The position numbers were made by a program, and so were the translations under genes. DNA of 53,701 bases, taken from contig JANTGH010000006.1 of the NCBI GenBank assembly GCA_024763055.1, forward strand, positions 1 through 53,701. Reading direction: 5' to 3'. This document shows positions 17,473-26,223 of this stretch, one piece after another. The notes under the pieces are model-generated. The model searched no databases. It saw only the letters and a list, made by a program, of their open reading frames with translations, and was not told the DNA's origin. The first letter of the stretch is position 1. Each line of letters opens with the position of its first letter. This DNA is from Desulfobulbaceae bacterium. Its GTDB lineage: Bacteria; Desulfobacterota; Desulfobulbia; Desulfobulbales; Desulfobulbaceae.

Positions 17473-18066
17473 GTGAAAATTACAAGCCAGATGGTCAAGG
17501 AGCTGCGCGAAAAGACCAATGCCGGCATGATGGACTGCAAAAAAGCCTTGGGAGAAACCGAGGGCGATGTGGAAAAAGCAGTAGATCTGCTTCGACAGAA
17601 AGGTCTTGCTGTTGCGGCAAAGCGAGCGGACCGGGCCACGAAAGAGGGTGTGGTTGAGTGTTATATTCATGCAGGCGGAAAACTTGGTGTGATGGTTGAG
17701 GTCGGCTGTGAAACTGATTTTGTGGCAAAAACTGATGACTTTAAAGCTTTTGCCCGTGATATCGCCATGCATGTAGCAGCCGTTAATCCTGTTTCAGTCA
17801 GCCGGGAGGACGTGCCGACGGATCTTATAGAACGCGAGAAGGCAATTTATACCAAGCAGGCTTTGGATTCAGGCAAGCCGGAAAATATTGTTGAAAAAAT
17901 TGTTACCGGCAAGCTCGAAAAATATATATCGGAAATCTGTTTGCTGGAACAGGAGTTTGTAAAAAATCCCGACCTCAGTATTCAGGACCTGCTCAACGAG
18001 TTGGTGGCAAAGATGGGAGAAAATATTTCCATTAAACGGTTTGCCCGGTTTCAGATTGGCGGCTGA
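17473..18066 (+). CDS. tsf: Elongation factor Ts, short form (GTG start)
   Basis: 197 residues, much shorter than the E. coli protein (283) and like the one-module EF-Ts of Thermus. The N-terminal UBA-like domain ([25 protein letters not shown]) and the TDFVAKT motif that opens the EF-Tu nucleotide site are present, with a single core subdomain. EF-Ts regenerates EF-Tu-GTP. AAGGAGAC at 17457-17464 places GTG 17473. TATAAT at 17447-17452 resembles a -10 box but has no good -35, so expression may depend on read-through from rpsB. Confidence 0.96.
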   Translation: MKITSQMVKELREKTNAGMMDCKKALGETEGDVEKAVDLLRQKGLAVAAKRADRATKEGVVECYIHAGGKLGVMVEVGCETDFVAKTDDFKAFARDIAMHVAAVNPVSVSREDVPTDLIEREKAIYTKQALDSGKPENIVEKIVTGKLEKYISEICLLEQEFVKNPDLSIQDLLNELVAKMGENISIKRFARFQIGG

Positions 18067-18152
18067 AAAGAGCTAAATACAGGGCAAGGGTTTTTCTGCC
18101 CGGAGAATTCTTTGGGTTTGGATACAGGGAATGCATCAAACCAGGGGGACGG

Positions 18153-18860
18153 ATGAAATTTAGACGGATTCTTTTAAAAATCAGTGGTGAAGCCCTGATG
18201 GGAGAGGGATCGTATGGCATCAGTCCGGAAATGATTCGCTTTGTGGCTTCAGAAATTAAAGCTGTCCATGAACGGGGTGTGCAGTTGGCCCTCGTCATTG
18301 GGGCCGGTAATATTTTTCGTGGAGTCGCTGGTGCTGCCGGGGGTATGGATCGTGGCGCCGCCGATAACATGGGCATGCTGGCCACAGTGATTAACTCTCT
18401 CGCCATGCAGGATGGCTTGACTACGGCAGGGGTCCCTACCGTAGTCATGTCAGCGATTACCATGCGCAATGTCTGTGAGCCTTATATCCGCAGCAAGGCC
18501 CTGCACTATTTAAAAAGAGAACGGATAATTATCTTTGCCGCTGGTACCGGCAATCCATATTTTACCACGGATACTGCTGCCGTACTGAGGGCTCTGGAAA
18601 TCCAGGCTGATGTTATCATGAAAGCCACCCGGGTGGACGGCGTTTATGATCGTGATCCGGAAAAAGACAGTGCGGCCGTTCGTTTTGATAGTTTAAGCTA
18701 TACCAGGGTGTTGCAGGACGATTTGCGTGTTATGGATGCAGCGGGTATCTCGCTGGCCCGCGAGAATAAACTGCCTATTTTTGTCTTCAATATGAAAGAA
18801 CCCGGCAATATTGTTAGGGCAGCAGCCGGAGAAAAAATAGGTACACTGATCAGCGCTTAG
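18153..18860 (+). CDS. pyrH: Uridylate kinase
   Basis: 235 residues, typical. It starts [25 protein letters not shown] with the amino-acid-kinase glycine motif, GAGNIFRG for nucleotide binding, and the [20 protein letters not shown] substrate loop. It phosphorylates UMP to UDP, the first step to UTP and CTP. CAGGGGGAC lies upstream of ATG 18153. It is in the widespread rpsB-tsf-pyrH-frr order. Confidence 0.97.
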   Translation: MKFRRILLKISGEALMGEGSYGISPEMIRFVASEIKAVHERGVQLALVIGAGNIFRGVAGAAGGMDRGAADNMGMLATVINSLAMQDGLTTAGVPTVVMSAITMRNVCEPYIRSKALHYLKRERIIIFAAGTGNPYFTTDTAAVLRALEIQADVIMKATRVDGVYDRDPEKDSAAVRFDSLSYTRVLQDDLRVMDAAGISLARENKLPIFVFNMKEPGNIVRAAAGEKIGTLISA

Positions 18861-18933
18861 GTATATTTACAGCAAATATTTCCCTCTTTATTCTTACAGT
18901 GTTACGATACGTACTTTTCTTAAGGAGAATATC

Positions 18934-19491
18934 ATGTCCAATGCGGTGATTGATGAACTTAAAGAGAAAATGGAAGGCAGTGTAGACGCATATAAACGAG
19001 AGCTTACTAAGATCAGGACCGGTCGAGCCTCTCTTGCCCTGCTTAATGGAATAAAGGTTGATGCATATGGTTCCATGCTGCCCGTAGACCAGGTCGGGAC
19101 GTTGACCATTCCCGAATCAAGCATGATCGCTATTAAGCCCTGGGATCCGCAAATGATTGGTCCTATTGAAAAGGCAATACTTTCCTCCGATTTAGGGCTG
19201 ACCCCTGCCAATGACGGTAATGTTATCCGGCTGACTATTCCTCCTCTGACCGAGGAGCGTCGTAAGGAACTTGTTAAACAGGTCAAGAAAATGGGGGAAG
19301 AATTTAAGGTCGCCATCCGTAATGTCCGCCGCGAGGCCAATGATGAGTTAAAAAAACAGAAAAAGGATAAGGAGATATCTGAAGACGATATGTTTCGGCT
19401 GCAGGATGAAGCACAGAAGGCCACGGATACCTTTATCAAGAAGATTGACGAGGTCGCTGCCGGTAAAGAAAAGGAAGTCATGGAGGTGTAA
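18934..19491 (+). CDS. frr: Ribosome recycling factor
   Basis: 185 residues, standard. The three-helix bundle and beta domain are visible through the start (ELKEKMEGSVDAYKRELTKIRTGRAS), LTIPESSMIAIKPWDP and the TEERRKELVKQVKKMGEEFKVAIRNVRREAND helix. With EF-G it splits post-termination ribosomes. AAGGAG lies upstream of ATG 18934. The gene ends in a sequence containing a second ribosome site (GGAGG at 19482-19486) aimed at a TTG at 19494. Confidence 0.97.
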   Translation: MSNAVIDELKEKMEGSVDAYKRELTKIRTGRASLALLNGIKVDAYGSMLPVDQVGTLTIPESSMIAIKPWDPQMIGPIEKAILSSDLGLTPANDGNVIRLTIPPLTEERRKELVKQVKKMGEEFKVAIRNVRREANDELKKQKKDKEISEDDMFRLQDEAQKATDTFIKKIDEVAAGKEKEVMEV

Positions 19492-19493
19492 AT

Positions 19494-19751
19494 TTGGCGA
19501 CTGTTTTCAAAGTGCCCCCTTACAGGAGCACCTATACGATTTCATGTCCCTCAAGCCTGTAAGGTGGACCGGATGCTTCGGATTTGCGCAGTTACTTCCC
19601 ATCACCATGCCCCTCTCTCCATAGACCGGAGTATCTTGAGTCTTCATTTCGTTTCTCTTACCCGGAGTCTCGCAAGCTCGCTTATCTACGTGAAGACGGG
19701 ACTCTTGTGACGATCTATTTTCAAGTTGTATGCAAGAAAGTACATCTTTAG
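19494..19751 (+). pseudogene. Interrupted reading frame between frr and uppS, identity unknown
   Basis: GGAGG (19482-19486) stands 7 bases before TTG 19494, which opens a frame of 22 codons ending at TAA 19560-19562. Past that stop the same frame stays open for another 62 codons to TAG 19749-19751, overlapping the uppS start. The downstream part includes the protein-like stretches RPEYLESSFRFSYPESRK and LAYLREDGTLVTIYFQVV. I do not recognise it. It may be a decayed gene, a 22-residue peptide gene with chance open frame after it, or structured non-coding DNA, since the TAA lies in an inverted repeat (19518-19564). The 238-bp interval is unusual in this otherwise compact block. Confidence 0.3.
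19518..19564 (+). repeat. Inverted repeat in the frr-uppS interval
   Basis: CCTTACAGG (19518-19526) and CCTGTAAGG (19556-19564) are perfect 9-bp inverted copies 29 bases apart; after one mismatch two more outer pairs are possible. A further 7-bp pair (GTCTTCA at 19640, TGAAGAC at 19691) lies downstream. No T run follows, so it is not an intrinsic terminator. Confidence 0.55.
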
Positions 19752-20476
19752 ATATTCGCCTGATTCCGACCCATGTGGCCATTATTATGGATGGCAACGG
19801 CCGATGGGCGGAGAAACGGCATAAACCACGTCTATCCGGGCATAAGGCCGGCGTTGATTCTGTTCGTTCAGTTGTTGAAACCGCAAGAGAAATCGGGATC
19901 CGCCATTTGACGCTCTATGCCTTCTCCACGGAAAACTGGCAGCGGCCGCCCACGGAAGTAAAAGGGTTGATGAAATTACTCAGAACCTACCTTGAGTCGG
20001 AACTGCGTACCATGCTGAAAAATGATATCCGCCTGTTTTGCCTTGGCCAGCAGGAACGTTTGCCTGCTGACGTGTTGAGCGTTCTCAATATGGTCATGGA
20101 GGAGACCGCTCAGTGTGGCGGAATGACCCTGAACCTGGCTTTGAGCTATGGCGGTCGCAATGAGATGATGCGTGCCGTACGCGACCTTGCCGGTAGATGC
20201 GTGGCCGGTGAACTTGATTACCACGCATTGTCCGAAGAAATGCTCAGCAATCGGCTTGATACCGCAGGACAACCGGATCCCGACCTGCTGATCAGAACCG
20301 GCGGTGAACACCGGCTTTCCAATTTTCTTCTCTGGCAGTCCTCGTATACCGAGTTGTATTTTACCGAGACGCAATGGCCTGAGTTCAGAAAGGACCAGCT
20401 GCTTGAGGCCATTGCAGTCTACGGGAGCCGGCAACGACGCTTTGGGAAGACCGGTGCCCAACTCCATGTGGAGTAA
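19730..20476 (+). CDS. uppS: Isoprenyl transferase (undecaprenyl diphosphate synthase)
   Basis: 248 residues, normal. It carries the cis-prenyltransferase signature HVAIIMDGNGRWAEKR with the catalytic aspartate, the LTLYAFSTENWQRP segment and the C-terminal PDLLIRTGGEHRLSNFLLWQSSYTELYF motif. It makes the C55 lipid carrier for peptidoglycan and O-antigen. ATG 19730 has only a weak ribosome site. Six bases before cdsA. Confidence 0.96.
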   Translation: MQESTSLDIRLIPTHVAIIMDGNGRWAEKRHKPRLSGHKAGVDSVRSVVETAREIGIRHLTLYAFSTENWQRPPTEVKGLMKLLRTYLESELRTMLKNDIRLFCLGQQERLPADVLSVLNMVMEETAQCGGMTLNLALSYGGRNEMMRAVRDLAGRCVAGELDYHALSEEMLSNRLDTAGQPDPDLLIRTGGEHRLSNFLLWQSSYTELYFTETQWPEFRKDQLLEAIAVYGSRQRRFGKTGAQLHVE

Positions 20477-20481
20477 CTGAT

Positions 20482-21282
20482 ATGGGACGTGTCTTACCCG
20501 GTTTTCTCATGGCGGTTTTGTGGGTCCTGCTGCTTTGTTTTGCCGGGGCTGAATTTTTCTGGTTGATTATTGTTGTCGGAGGCGGCATTGCCCTTCATGA
20601 ATATTACCGCATGAGTTGTTCTTTTCTTTCAGGCTTTCAGCATTTTTCAGCAGTTTTTGTTTCGTTGCTCCCGGTCTTTGCCTCCTTTTCAGGCCATACC
20701 GACATGGTTCTGGCGGGACTTTTTGGAAGCTTTTGTTGTATTATTCTGCTCGCCTTTTTCCAGTATACCCGGCTTGATGATGTCCTGGCTTTTCTTGGCC
20801 GGGCAGGATTCGGTGTTTTCTATATCAGTCTGTGTGCGGCACATGTCGTACTGCTCAGGTATTTGCCCCATGGTATCTACTGGCTTGCGATCCTGACCGC
20901 AATAACCATTGGGTCTGATACCGGTGCCTATTATGCAGGCAAACATTTTGGTCGTCGTAAATTATGCCCCAGCATCAGTCCGGGAAAGACTGTCGTCGGG
21001 GCTGTGGGGGGACTGCTGACCGGAACGGTGGCCGCCATGTTTGTCGGAGCACTGTTTGGTGAGGTCAGGATTTTCGTACTGGCGTTTGCCGGCTTGCTTC
21101 TTGTTCCCGTCGGCATTGCTGGAGATTTGACCGAATCGGTAATAAAACGGGCAACAGGAACCAAGGACTCCGGAACTATTTTGGCCGGTCATGGAGGGTT
21201 GCTGGACCGGATTGACAGCCTGCTTTTAACCGCTCCAGTGCTTTATTACCTTCTTTTTTTCGGGATGATTTCATGGGTATAA
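20482..21282 (+). CDS. cdsA: Phosphatidate cytidylyltransferase
   Basis: 266 residues with about seven hydrophobic helices. The CdsA signature is clear at the C-terminus: GDLTESVIKRATGTKDSGTILAGHGGLLDRIDS, preceded by SDTGAYYAGKHFGRRKLCPSISPGKT. It makes CDP-diacylglycerol from phosphatidate and CTP in the inner membrane for phospholipid synthesis. It overlaps dxr by 10 bases and is part of the uppS-cdsA-dxr-rseP run. Confidence 0.96.
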   Translation: MGRVLPGFLMAVLWVLLLCFAGAEFFWLIIVVGGGIALHEYYRMSCSFLSGFQHFSAVFVSLLPVFASFSGHTDMVLAGLFGSFCCIILLAFFQYTRLDDVLAFLGRAGFGVFYISLCAAHVVLLRYLPHGIYWLAILTAITIGSDTGAYYAGKHFGRRKLCPSISPGKTVVGAVGGLLTGTVAAMFVGALFGEVRIFVLAFAGLLLVPVGIAGDLTESVIKRATGTKDSGTILAGHGGLLDRIDSLLLTAPVLYYLLFFGMISWV

Positions 21283-22442
21283 AAAATATTTCCTTGCTGG
21301 GCTCAACAGGATCGATCGGAAAAAATGTTCTGGCTGTTGTTCGTGCTTATCCGGAGCGATTCAGGATTGTCGGGCTTTCCGCCGGGCAGAATATCGAAAT
21401 GCTTGCTGACCAGGTGGAAGAATTCTCCCCGCTGTGTGTTTCGGTCTCGCGGGAGGAGCTTGTCGCTCCGCTTACCGATATGTTGCCGCAGGAATACCGG
21501 TCACGGACATATTGGGGTGAGGATGGAAATTGCCGGGTGGCGACATTGGCCGAGGCCGATATGGTTGTTACCGCAGTGGTCGGAGCTGCGGGTCTGCTCC
21601 CTACCTTGCAGGCCATTCAGTCCGGAAAGGATATCGGCCTTGCCAATAAAGAGACCCTGGTTATGGCCGGCCGGCTCATTATGGAGGCTGTTCGGGAAAA
21701 CGGCGTCCGGTTATTGCCCATTGATTCCGAGCACAGTGCCGTCTTTCAGGCTCTTGAAGCCGGACGAATGCAGGATGTGCACCGGATTATTCTGACTGCC
21801 TCCGGCGGCCCTTTTCGCACCTTGGTTCCGGAGGATTTTTCTTTGATTACGCCCGACCAGGCCCTTGCCCATCCAAACTGGGAGATGGGTAAAAAGATTT
21901 CCATAGATTCAGCCACGTTAATGAATAAGGGGCTGGAGGTTATTGAAGCCCGCTGGCTTTTTGATATTACACCGGACCGTATCGGGGTTGTCGTCCATTC
22001 CGAATCCATTATCCATTCTCTCGTGGAATTTATCGATGGTTCCGTGGTCGCCCAGTTAGGAATCCCTGATATGCGTATTCCCATAGCCTATGCCCTGTCC
22101 TATCCGGAGCGACTGGATCTTGCTCTGCCCCGCTTAAGTCTTTCGAAGTGTGCGAACCTGAGCTTTGAAGAGCCTCGCTATGACCGTTTTCCCGCCCTGC
22201 GGATGGCCACTCATGCACTTGAGCAGGGAGGGGTACAACCAGCGGTGCTTAATGCAGCCAATGAAGTTGCTGTTGAAGCCTTTCTCTCCCATCGTATCGG
22301 GTTTGCTGATATTGCGGCTATTGTTGCGGAGACATTGGCTACTGATATGGCCGGCGATGATCTGGATCTGCAGGCAATACTTACCGCAGACAGGCAAGCG
22401 CGAGGGATTGCCGAACAGGAAGTTGTCCGTCGCGGTAAATAG
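21273..22442 (+). CDS. dxr: 1-deoxy-D-xylulose 5-phosphate reductoisomerase
   Basis: 389 residues, typical. The NADPH-binding start (LLGSTGSIGKN), the metal and substrate motifs LPIDSEHSAVFQAL, SGGPFR, HPNWEMGKKISIDSATLMNKGLEVIEA are present. It converts DXP to MEP, the committed step of the MEP isoprenoid pathway that supplies uppS; ispG of the same pathway lies 1.9 kb downstream. Its start overlaps cdsA by 10 bases. Confidence 0.97.
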   Translation: MGIKNISLLGSTGSIGKNVLAVVRAYPERFRIVGLSAGQNIEMLADQVEEFSPLCVSVSREELVAPLTDMLPQEYRSRTYWGEDGNCRVATLAEADMVVTAVVGAAGLLPTLQAIQSGKDIGLANKETLVMAGRLIMEAVRENGVRLLPIDSEHSAVFQALEAGRMQDVHRIILTASGGPFRTLVPEDFSLITPDQALAHPNWEMGKKISIDSATLMNKGLEVIEARWLFDITPDRIGVVVHSESIIHSLVEFIDGSVVAQLGIPDMRIPIAYALSYPERLDLALPRLSLSKCANLSFEEPRYDRFPALRMATHALEQGGVQPAVLNAANEVAVEAFLSHRIGFADIAAIVAETLATDMAGDDLDLQAILTADRQARGIAEQEVVRRGK

Positions 22443-22500
22443 GGATCTGTCCGGTAACCGTTTTTTTATTGCAGATCTCGGGTTTAATACTCCGGCCCTT

Positions 22501-22544
22501 GGGGTGTAAAATATTTTCGATACCCCGTCCGTTTGTGGCGGGGT
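22501..22544 (+). promoter_or_regulatory. Two mutually exclusive hairpins in the rseP leader
   Basis: The segment ACCCC (22522-22526) can pair upstream with GGGGT (22501-22505) or, as ACCCCG, downstream with CGGGGT (22539-22544). The two stems cannot form together, an attenuator- or switch-like layout. It lies in the 121-bp dxr-rseP gap, ending 19 bases before the rseP start. No T run follows either stem. Function is inference. Confidence 0.35.
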
Positions 22545-22563
22545 CGTTCATTGGAAGAAAAAC

Positions 22564-23649
22564 ATGAATTCACTTCTCTCTTTTGTCCTCGTTTTAGGCA
22601 TTCTTATATTTGTCCATGAGTTTGGTCATTTTCTTGTTGCCAAACTCTGTGGCGTGCGGGTGCTTAAGTTTTCTCTTGGTTTCGGCAACAAAGTTGTCGG
22701 AAAAAAATGGGGGGAGACTGAATATCTGATTTCCGCCTTCCCGTTGGGTGGGTATGTCAAGATGTTTGGAGAGCAGCAGGGAGAGGAAATCCCTGAATCT
22801 GAAAGGGTACGATCCTTTTCCCACAAGCCGGTCTGGCAGCGGTTCGGAATCGTGTTTGGCGGACCATTGTTTAATTTGCTGTTTGCCGTAGTGTTGTTTT
22901 TTACCATGTTTACCCTGGTTGGACTGCCCGAGCCGGTGGACACTACCCTGATCGGGCATGTTTCTTCCGGTTCTGCCGCGCAAAAGGCCGGCGTCAAGGA
23001 TGGCGATGTAATTCTGTCTATTGACGGACAGAAAACCACCTCATGGATTCAGGTTTCCGAGTTGATTAAAAATAGCAAGGGACAAGAGGTCGAACTCATT
23101 GTGGACCGTGACGGAACCAGAATCACGATCAGGGCCACTCCGGTCATGGAAAAGATAAAAAATATTTTTGGTGAGGAGACTGGCGAACGTTACCTGCTTG
23201 GCATTACCCGCAGTGAGGAGGTGCGCTACCAAAAGGCAGGGATTGTGGAGTCGATCAAGGCGGCATTGATTCAAACCTGGAACCTGATCTATTTGACAAT
23301 TATGGGAATTGTCAAGATACTGCAGCGGGTGATTCCGGCAAGCGAGCTGGGCGGGCCGATCCGGATAGCTGAAATAGCCGGGCAGCAGCTCGAAGCCGGC
23401 TGGATGAATCTTCTGTATTTTATGGGGCTGCTGAGTGTTAACCTCGGGGTGTTGAATCTGCTTCCAATACCTGTCCTTGATGGTGGCCATCTGGTTTTTT
23501 TAACCATAGAGGGGGTTCGTGGAAAACCGTTGTCGGACCGGGTGATGGAAGTCAGCCAGAAGGTGGGAATCGGCCTGCTTGGTACCCTGATGCTGTTTGT
23601 GTTTTATAATGATATTTTCAGGATTGTGCAGCGGTGGATGGGTTCCTGA
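22564..23649 (+). CDS. rseP: RIP metalloprotease RseP
   Basis: 361 residues, a site-2 protease of family M50. The zinc site HEFGH is at 18-22 in the first membrane helix, a single PDZ domain lies about 115-200 (GHVSSGSAAQKAGVKDGDVILSIDG), and the third ligand is in LLPIPVLDGGHLVF near 300. E. coli RseP has two PDZ domains; the one-PDZ form is common elsewhere. It cleaves anti-sigma factors and signal-peptide remnants inside the inner membrane. It overlaps tsaB by 16 bases. Confidence 0.95.
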   Translation: MNSLLSFVLVLGILIFVHEFGHFLVAKLCGVRVLKFSLGFGNKVVGKKWGETEYLISAFPLGGYVKMFGEQQGEEIPESERVRSFSHKPVWQRFGIVFGGPLFNLLFAVVLFFTMFTLVGLPEPVDTTLIGHVSSGSAAQKAGVKDGDVILSIDGQKTTSWIQVSELIKNSKGQEVELIVDRDGTRITIRATPVMEKIKNIFGEETGERYLLGITRSEEVRYQKAGIVESIKAALIQTWNLIYLTIMGIVKILQRVIPASELGGPIRIAEIAGQQLEAGWMNLLYFMGLLSVNLGVLNLLPIPVLDGGHLVFLTIEGVRGKPLSDRVMEVSQKVGIGLLGTLMLFVFYNDIFRIVQRWMGS

Positions 23650-24338
23650 TTCTCTCCATTGAAACGTCTACCGGTTGCGGCAGTATTGCCTTGACGCGAG
23701 GAGAACGATTATTGGCAGAGACAACGACCCAGCCGGAGGTGACCCACTCCAGACGGCTGTTGGGCACGGTTTCCTGGCTCATGAAGGCAGTGGCAGTGGA
23801 GTGGTCTGATCTGGACGGAATTGGTGTGAGTCTCGGGCCGGGCTCTTTTACCGGCTTGCGCATTGGCATGGCAGCGGCCAAGGGACTGGCAATGGCTGCT
23901 GGTGTTCCCCTTTTCGGGGTGGAAACTCTGGATGCCCTGGCCCTTTCCTGTTCATCGGTAGCCGAGCAGATTTGCCCGGTCCTTGATGCCCGTAAGCAGG
24001 AGGTGTATGCTGCAATGTATCAACCCGGCGAAGATGGTTATCCGCTTCGCCTGACCGGCGACCAGGCGCTTGCCCCTGAATTATTGGCTGACAGTATCGA
24101 CCGGCCCACTGTTCTGGCCGGGCCGGCAGTAGCAGTCTATGGAGAATTGTTCAGGAAAAATACCTTAATCCGGGTAGTACCCGCACCCCTGGCTCATCCC
24201 AGGGGATTGTATGTGGGCCTGCTGGCTTGCAGAATGTTGGCGACAGGGCAGAATATGGATCCCGCAACGGCCACGCCGAAGTATGTGCGGGCATCAGAAG
24301 CCGAGATAACTTTGCGGAAAAAAGAAGGAATAGAATAA
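23634..24338 (+). CDS. tsaB: tRNA t6A biosynthesis protein TsaB (GTG start)
   Basis: 234 residues, typical. It starts DGFLILSIETSTGCGSIALTRGERLLAE and contains the GVSLGPGSFTGLRIGMAAAKGLAMA motif of the TsaB/YeaZ ASKHA fold and VLDARKQEVYAAMY. TsaB partners TsaD and TsaE to add threonylcarbamoyl to A37 of ANN-reading tRNAs. GTG 23634 lies inside the end of rseP. ispG follows after 17 bases. Confidence 0.93.
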   Translation: MDGFLILSIETSTGCGSIALTRGERLLAETTTQPEVTHSRRLLGTVSWLMKAVAVEWSDLDGIGVSLGPGSFTGLRIGMAAAKGLAMAAGVPLFGVETLDALALSCSSVAEQICPVLDARKQEVYAAMYQPGEDGYPLRLTGDQALAPELLADSIDRPTVLAGPAVAVYGELFRKNTLIRVVPAPLAHPRGLYVGLLACRMLATGQNMDPATATPKYVRASEAEITLRKKEGIE

Positions 24339-24355
24339 CAACGCATTGAAGAATT

Positions 24356-25444
24356 ATGATTTTACGCAGGCAGACACGACAGATTCAAGTGGGTGATGTG
24401 GCCATAGGCGGCGGCGCTCCCATTTCGGTGCAGTCGATGACCAATACCGATACAGCTGATGTCGATACAACCGTGGCCCAGATTCATCGGCTGGAAAAGG
24501 CCGGCTGTGAGATTGTCCGGGTGGCCGTCCCTGATATGGACGCGGCAGCAGCTATTGAGGCGATTCGTGCCCGAATTACCATCCCCCTTATTGCCGACAT
24601 TCATTTTGACTCCAGACTGGCTGTGGCCTCCATGGAGCATGGGGCCCAGGCTATCCGCATCAATCCCGGCAACCTTGGCGGACCGGACATGCTGGCCCAT
24701 GTGGTAGACGCGGCCAAGCAACACCATGTGCCGATCCGGGTCGGAGTTAATTCCGGCTCCATTGAAAAAGATCTTCTGGGGGAATTTGGCTATCCGACTT
24801 CGGAGAGGCCGGACGCACTGATTAACAGCGCGCTTAGAAATGTGCGCCTGTTGGAAAAACAGGGTTTTGAGGAGATTAAGATTTCCATCAAATCATCCGA
24901 CACCCTGACCACTATTGCCGGCTATCGCCAGCTTGCTGATAAAACGGATTATCCTCTCCATATCGGAGTGACCGAAGCCGGTGGTCTGATTGCCGGTACG
25001 GTCAAGTCCAGTGTGGCCCTTGGCATTTTACTGTTTGACGGAGTTGGCGATACCTTTCGAATTTCCCTGACAAGAGATCCGGAAGAAGAGATACGGGTGG
25101 CTTATGAGCTGCTTCGCTCCCTTCGTATCCGGCAGCGAGGGCCGGAGATGATCTCCTGTCCGACCTGTGGACGCACCAGGATTGACTTGTTTCCCCTGGC
25201 CGAGGAGGTTGAACGCTATCTGCAGACCATGCAGTCCCATCTCAAGGTCGCAGTCATGGGTTGCGTGGTCAATGGGCCAGGCGAGGCGCGGGAAGCGGAT
25301 ATAGGCATTGCCGGTGGTGTCGGAGTCGGCATAATTTTTAAAAAGGGTGAAGTCTGGAAGAAACTGCCGGAAAAAGAATTGCTGCCTGTTTTTCTGGAAG
25401 AACTGAGAAAAATGGAAGAAGAGCAGGGAAGTGTCGGCAAATAA
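24356..25444 (+). CDS. ispG: 4-hydroxy-3-methylbut-2-enyl-diphosphate synthase
   Basis: 362 residues. A TIM barrel (VQSMTNTDTADVDTTVAQIHRLEKAGCEIVRVAVPD) is followed by a reductase-like domain with the 4Fe-4S ligands SCPTCGR and VMGCVVNGPGEA plus a glutamate of the same motif region. It converts MEcPP to HMBPP, the penultimate MEP pathway step, using reduced ferredoxin or flavodoxin. It completes the same isoprenoid set as dxr and uppS. No strong terminator was seen after it, only a 4-bp stem with four Ts near 25468-25482. Confidence 0.97.
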   Translation: MILRRQTRQIQVGDVAIGGGAPISVQSMTNTDTADVDTTVAQIHRLEKAGCEIVRVAVPDMDAAAAIEAIRARITIPLIADIHFDSRLAVASMEHGAQAIRINPGNLGGPDMLAHVVDAAKQHHVPIRVGVNSGSIEKDLLGEFGYPTSERPDALINSALRNVRLLEKQGFEEIKISIKSSDTLTTIAGYRQLADKTDYPLHIGVTEAGGLIAGTVKSSVALGILLFDGVGDTFRISLTRDPEEEIRVAYELLRSLRIRQRGPEMISCPTCGRTRIDLFPLAEEVERYLQTMQSHLKVAVMGCVVNGPGEAREADIGIAGGVGVGIIFKKGEVWKKLPEKELLPVFLEELRKMEEEQGSVGK

Positions 25445-25485
25445 CAGCAGCGCCTTGGTGAAAATATCGGCATTGCCGTTTTGGA

Positions 25486-26223
25486 TCAGGTTTTTTGTTC
25501 CCGTACAATTGCGATAAAATTCTTAAATAATAGGGTGAACTCGGTTTTTATTTTTTGGAATTGCCCTTCAGTTTTTTGCAGAAGATCTCTTGACAATCGA
25601 TCTCCCTCGGGTAGGGAGGCGATCCAATCCGCGTCGTGCTGCACCCATGAGCGCACATCATCCGGGTGAGCGGCGTGATTGTCACTCTGCAGGCCAACGA
25701 TGTGAGGTCGATCGACAACACCGAAGGCCTCGACGACGCATTCGCTGGACGTGGCCAATATTTCAAGATCACGCGGTAGAGGGGTCTGTACGGACTGGCC
25801 GTGCCATTTAAAGAGGGAGAGCGGCGATTTGATTCCCTCGAATATCGGATGTTCTTTACCGGCAGGGGTCAGCCGTCCCTGGATGAAGCCGACGCTTGGA
25901 GTAATGTTTGGGCTGACGTCTGCGCCAAGGGCATCGGCAAGCAGTTGATGGCCCAGGCAGAATCCCAGGCAGGGCCTGTCCATGGCCAGCCAGGCTCTGA
26001 GTAATCGTTTCTCCTCTTGCAGGAACGGATATCGTTTTTCTTCATGCACATTGGGCGGACCGCCTAACAGGAGAAGCGCGTCAAAACCTGTCGGGTCCGG
26101 GGCGGCCTGTTGATCAATTTTTGTAATCTCAAGGCCGAGGTCCGTTTCCTGAGCGGCGTCGAAAAGTATTTTTCCCGGTGTTTCCCAATCTACATGTTGC
26201 AGGACAAGAAATTTGAGCGGCAT
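25486..26223 (-). CDS. Class I glutamine-amidotransferase-like protein with altered His-Glu site
   Basis: 245 residues with the GATase1 fold: LLLLGGPPNVHEE, and the nucleophile elbow CLGFCLGHQLLADALGA (C89). In this family the catalytic His-x-Glu lies in a GLQFHxE motif; here the equivalent reads GLQSDNHAAHPDD (177-189), so the usual His and Glu are not in place, although H183 or H186 could substitute. It may be a divergent hydrolase or an inactive homolog. It stands alone on the minus strand, convergent with ispG and divergent from thiC, so its target is unknown. Confidence 0.8.
   Translation of the reverse strand: MPLKFLVLQHVDWETPGKILFDAAQETDLGLEITKIDQQAAPDPTGFDALLLLGGPPNVHEEKRYPFLQEEKRLLRAWLAMDRPCLGFCLGHQLLADALGADVSPNITPSVGFIQGRLTPAGKEHPIFEGIKSPLSLFKWHGQSVQTPLPRDLEILATSSECVVEAFGVVDRPHIVGLQSDNHAAHPDDVRSWVQHDADWIASLPEGDRLSRDLLQKTEGQFQKIKTEFTLLFKNFIAIVREQKT

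Noticed and set aside
25468-25482. CGGC-ATT-GCCG with four Ts after ispG as an intrinsic terminator
   Set aside because: The stem is only 4 bp; too weak to call.
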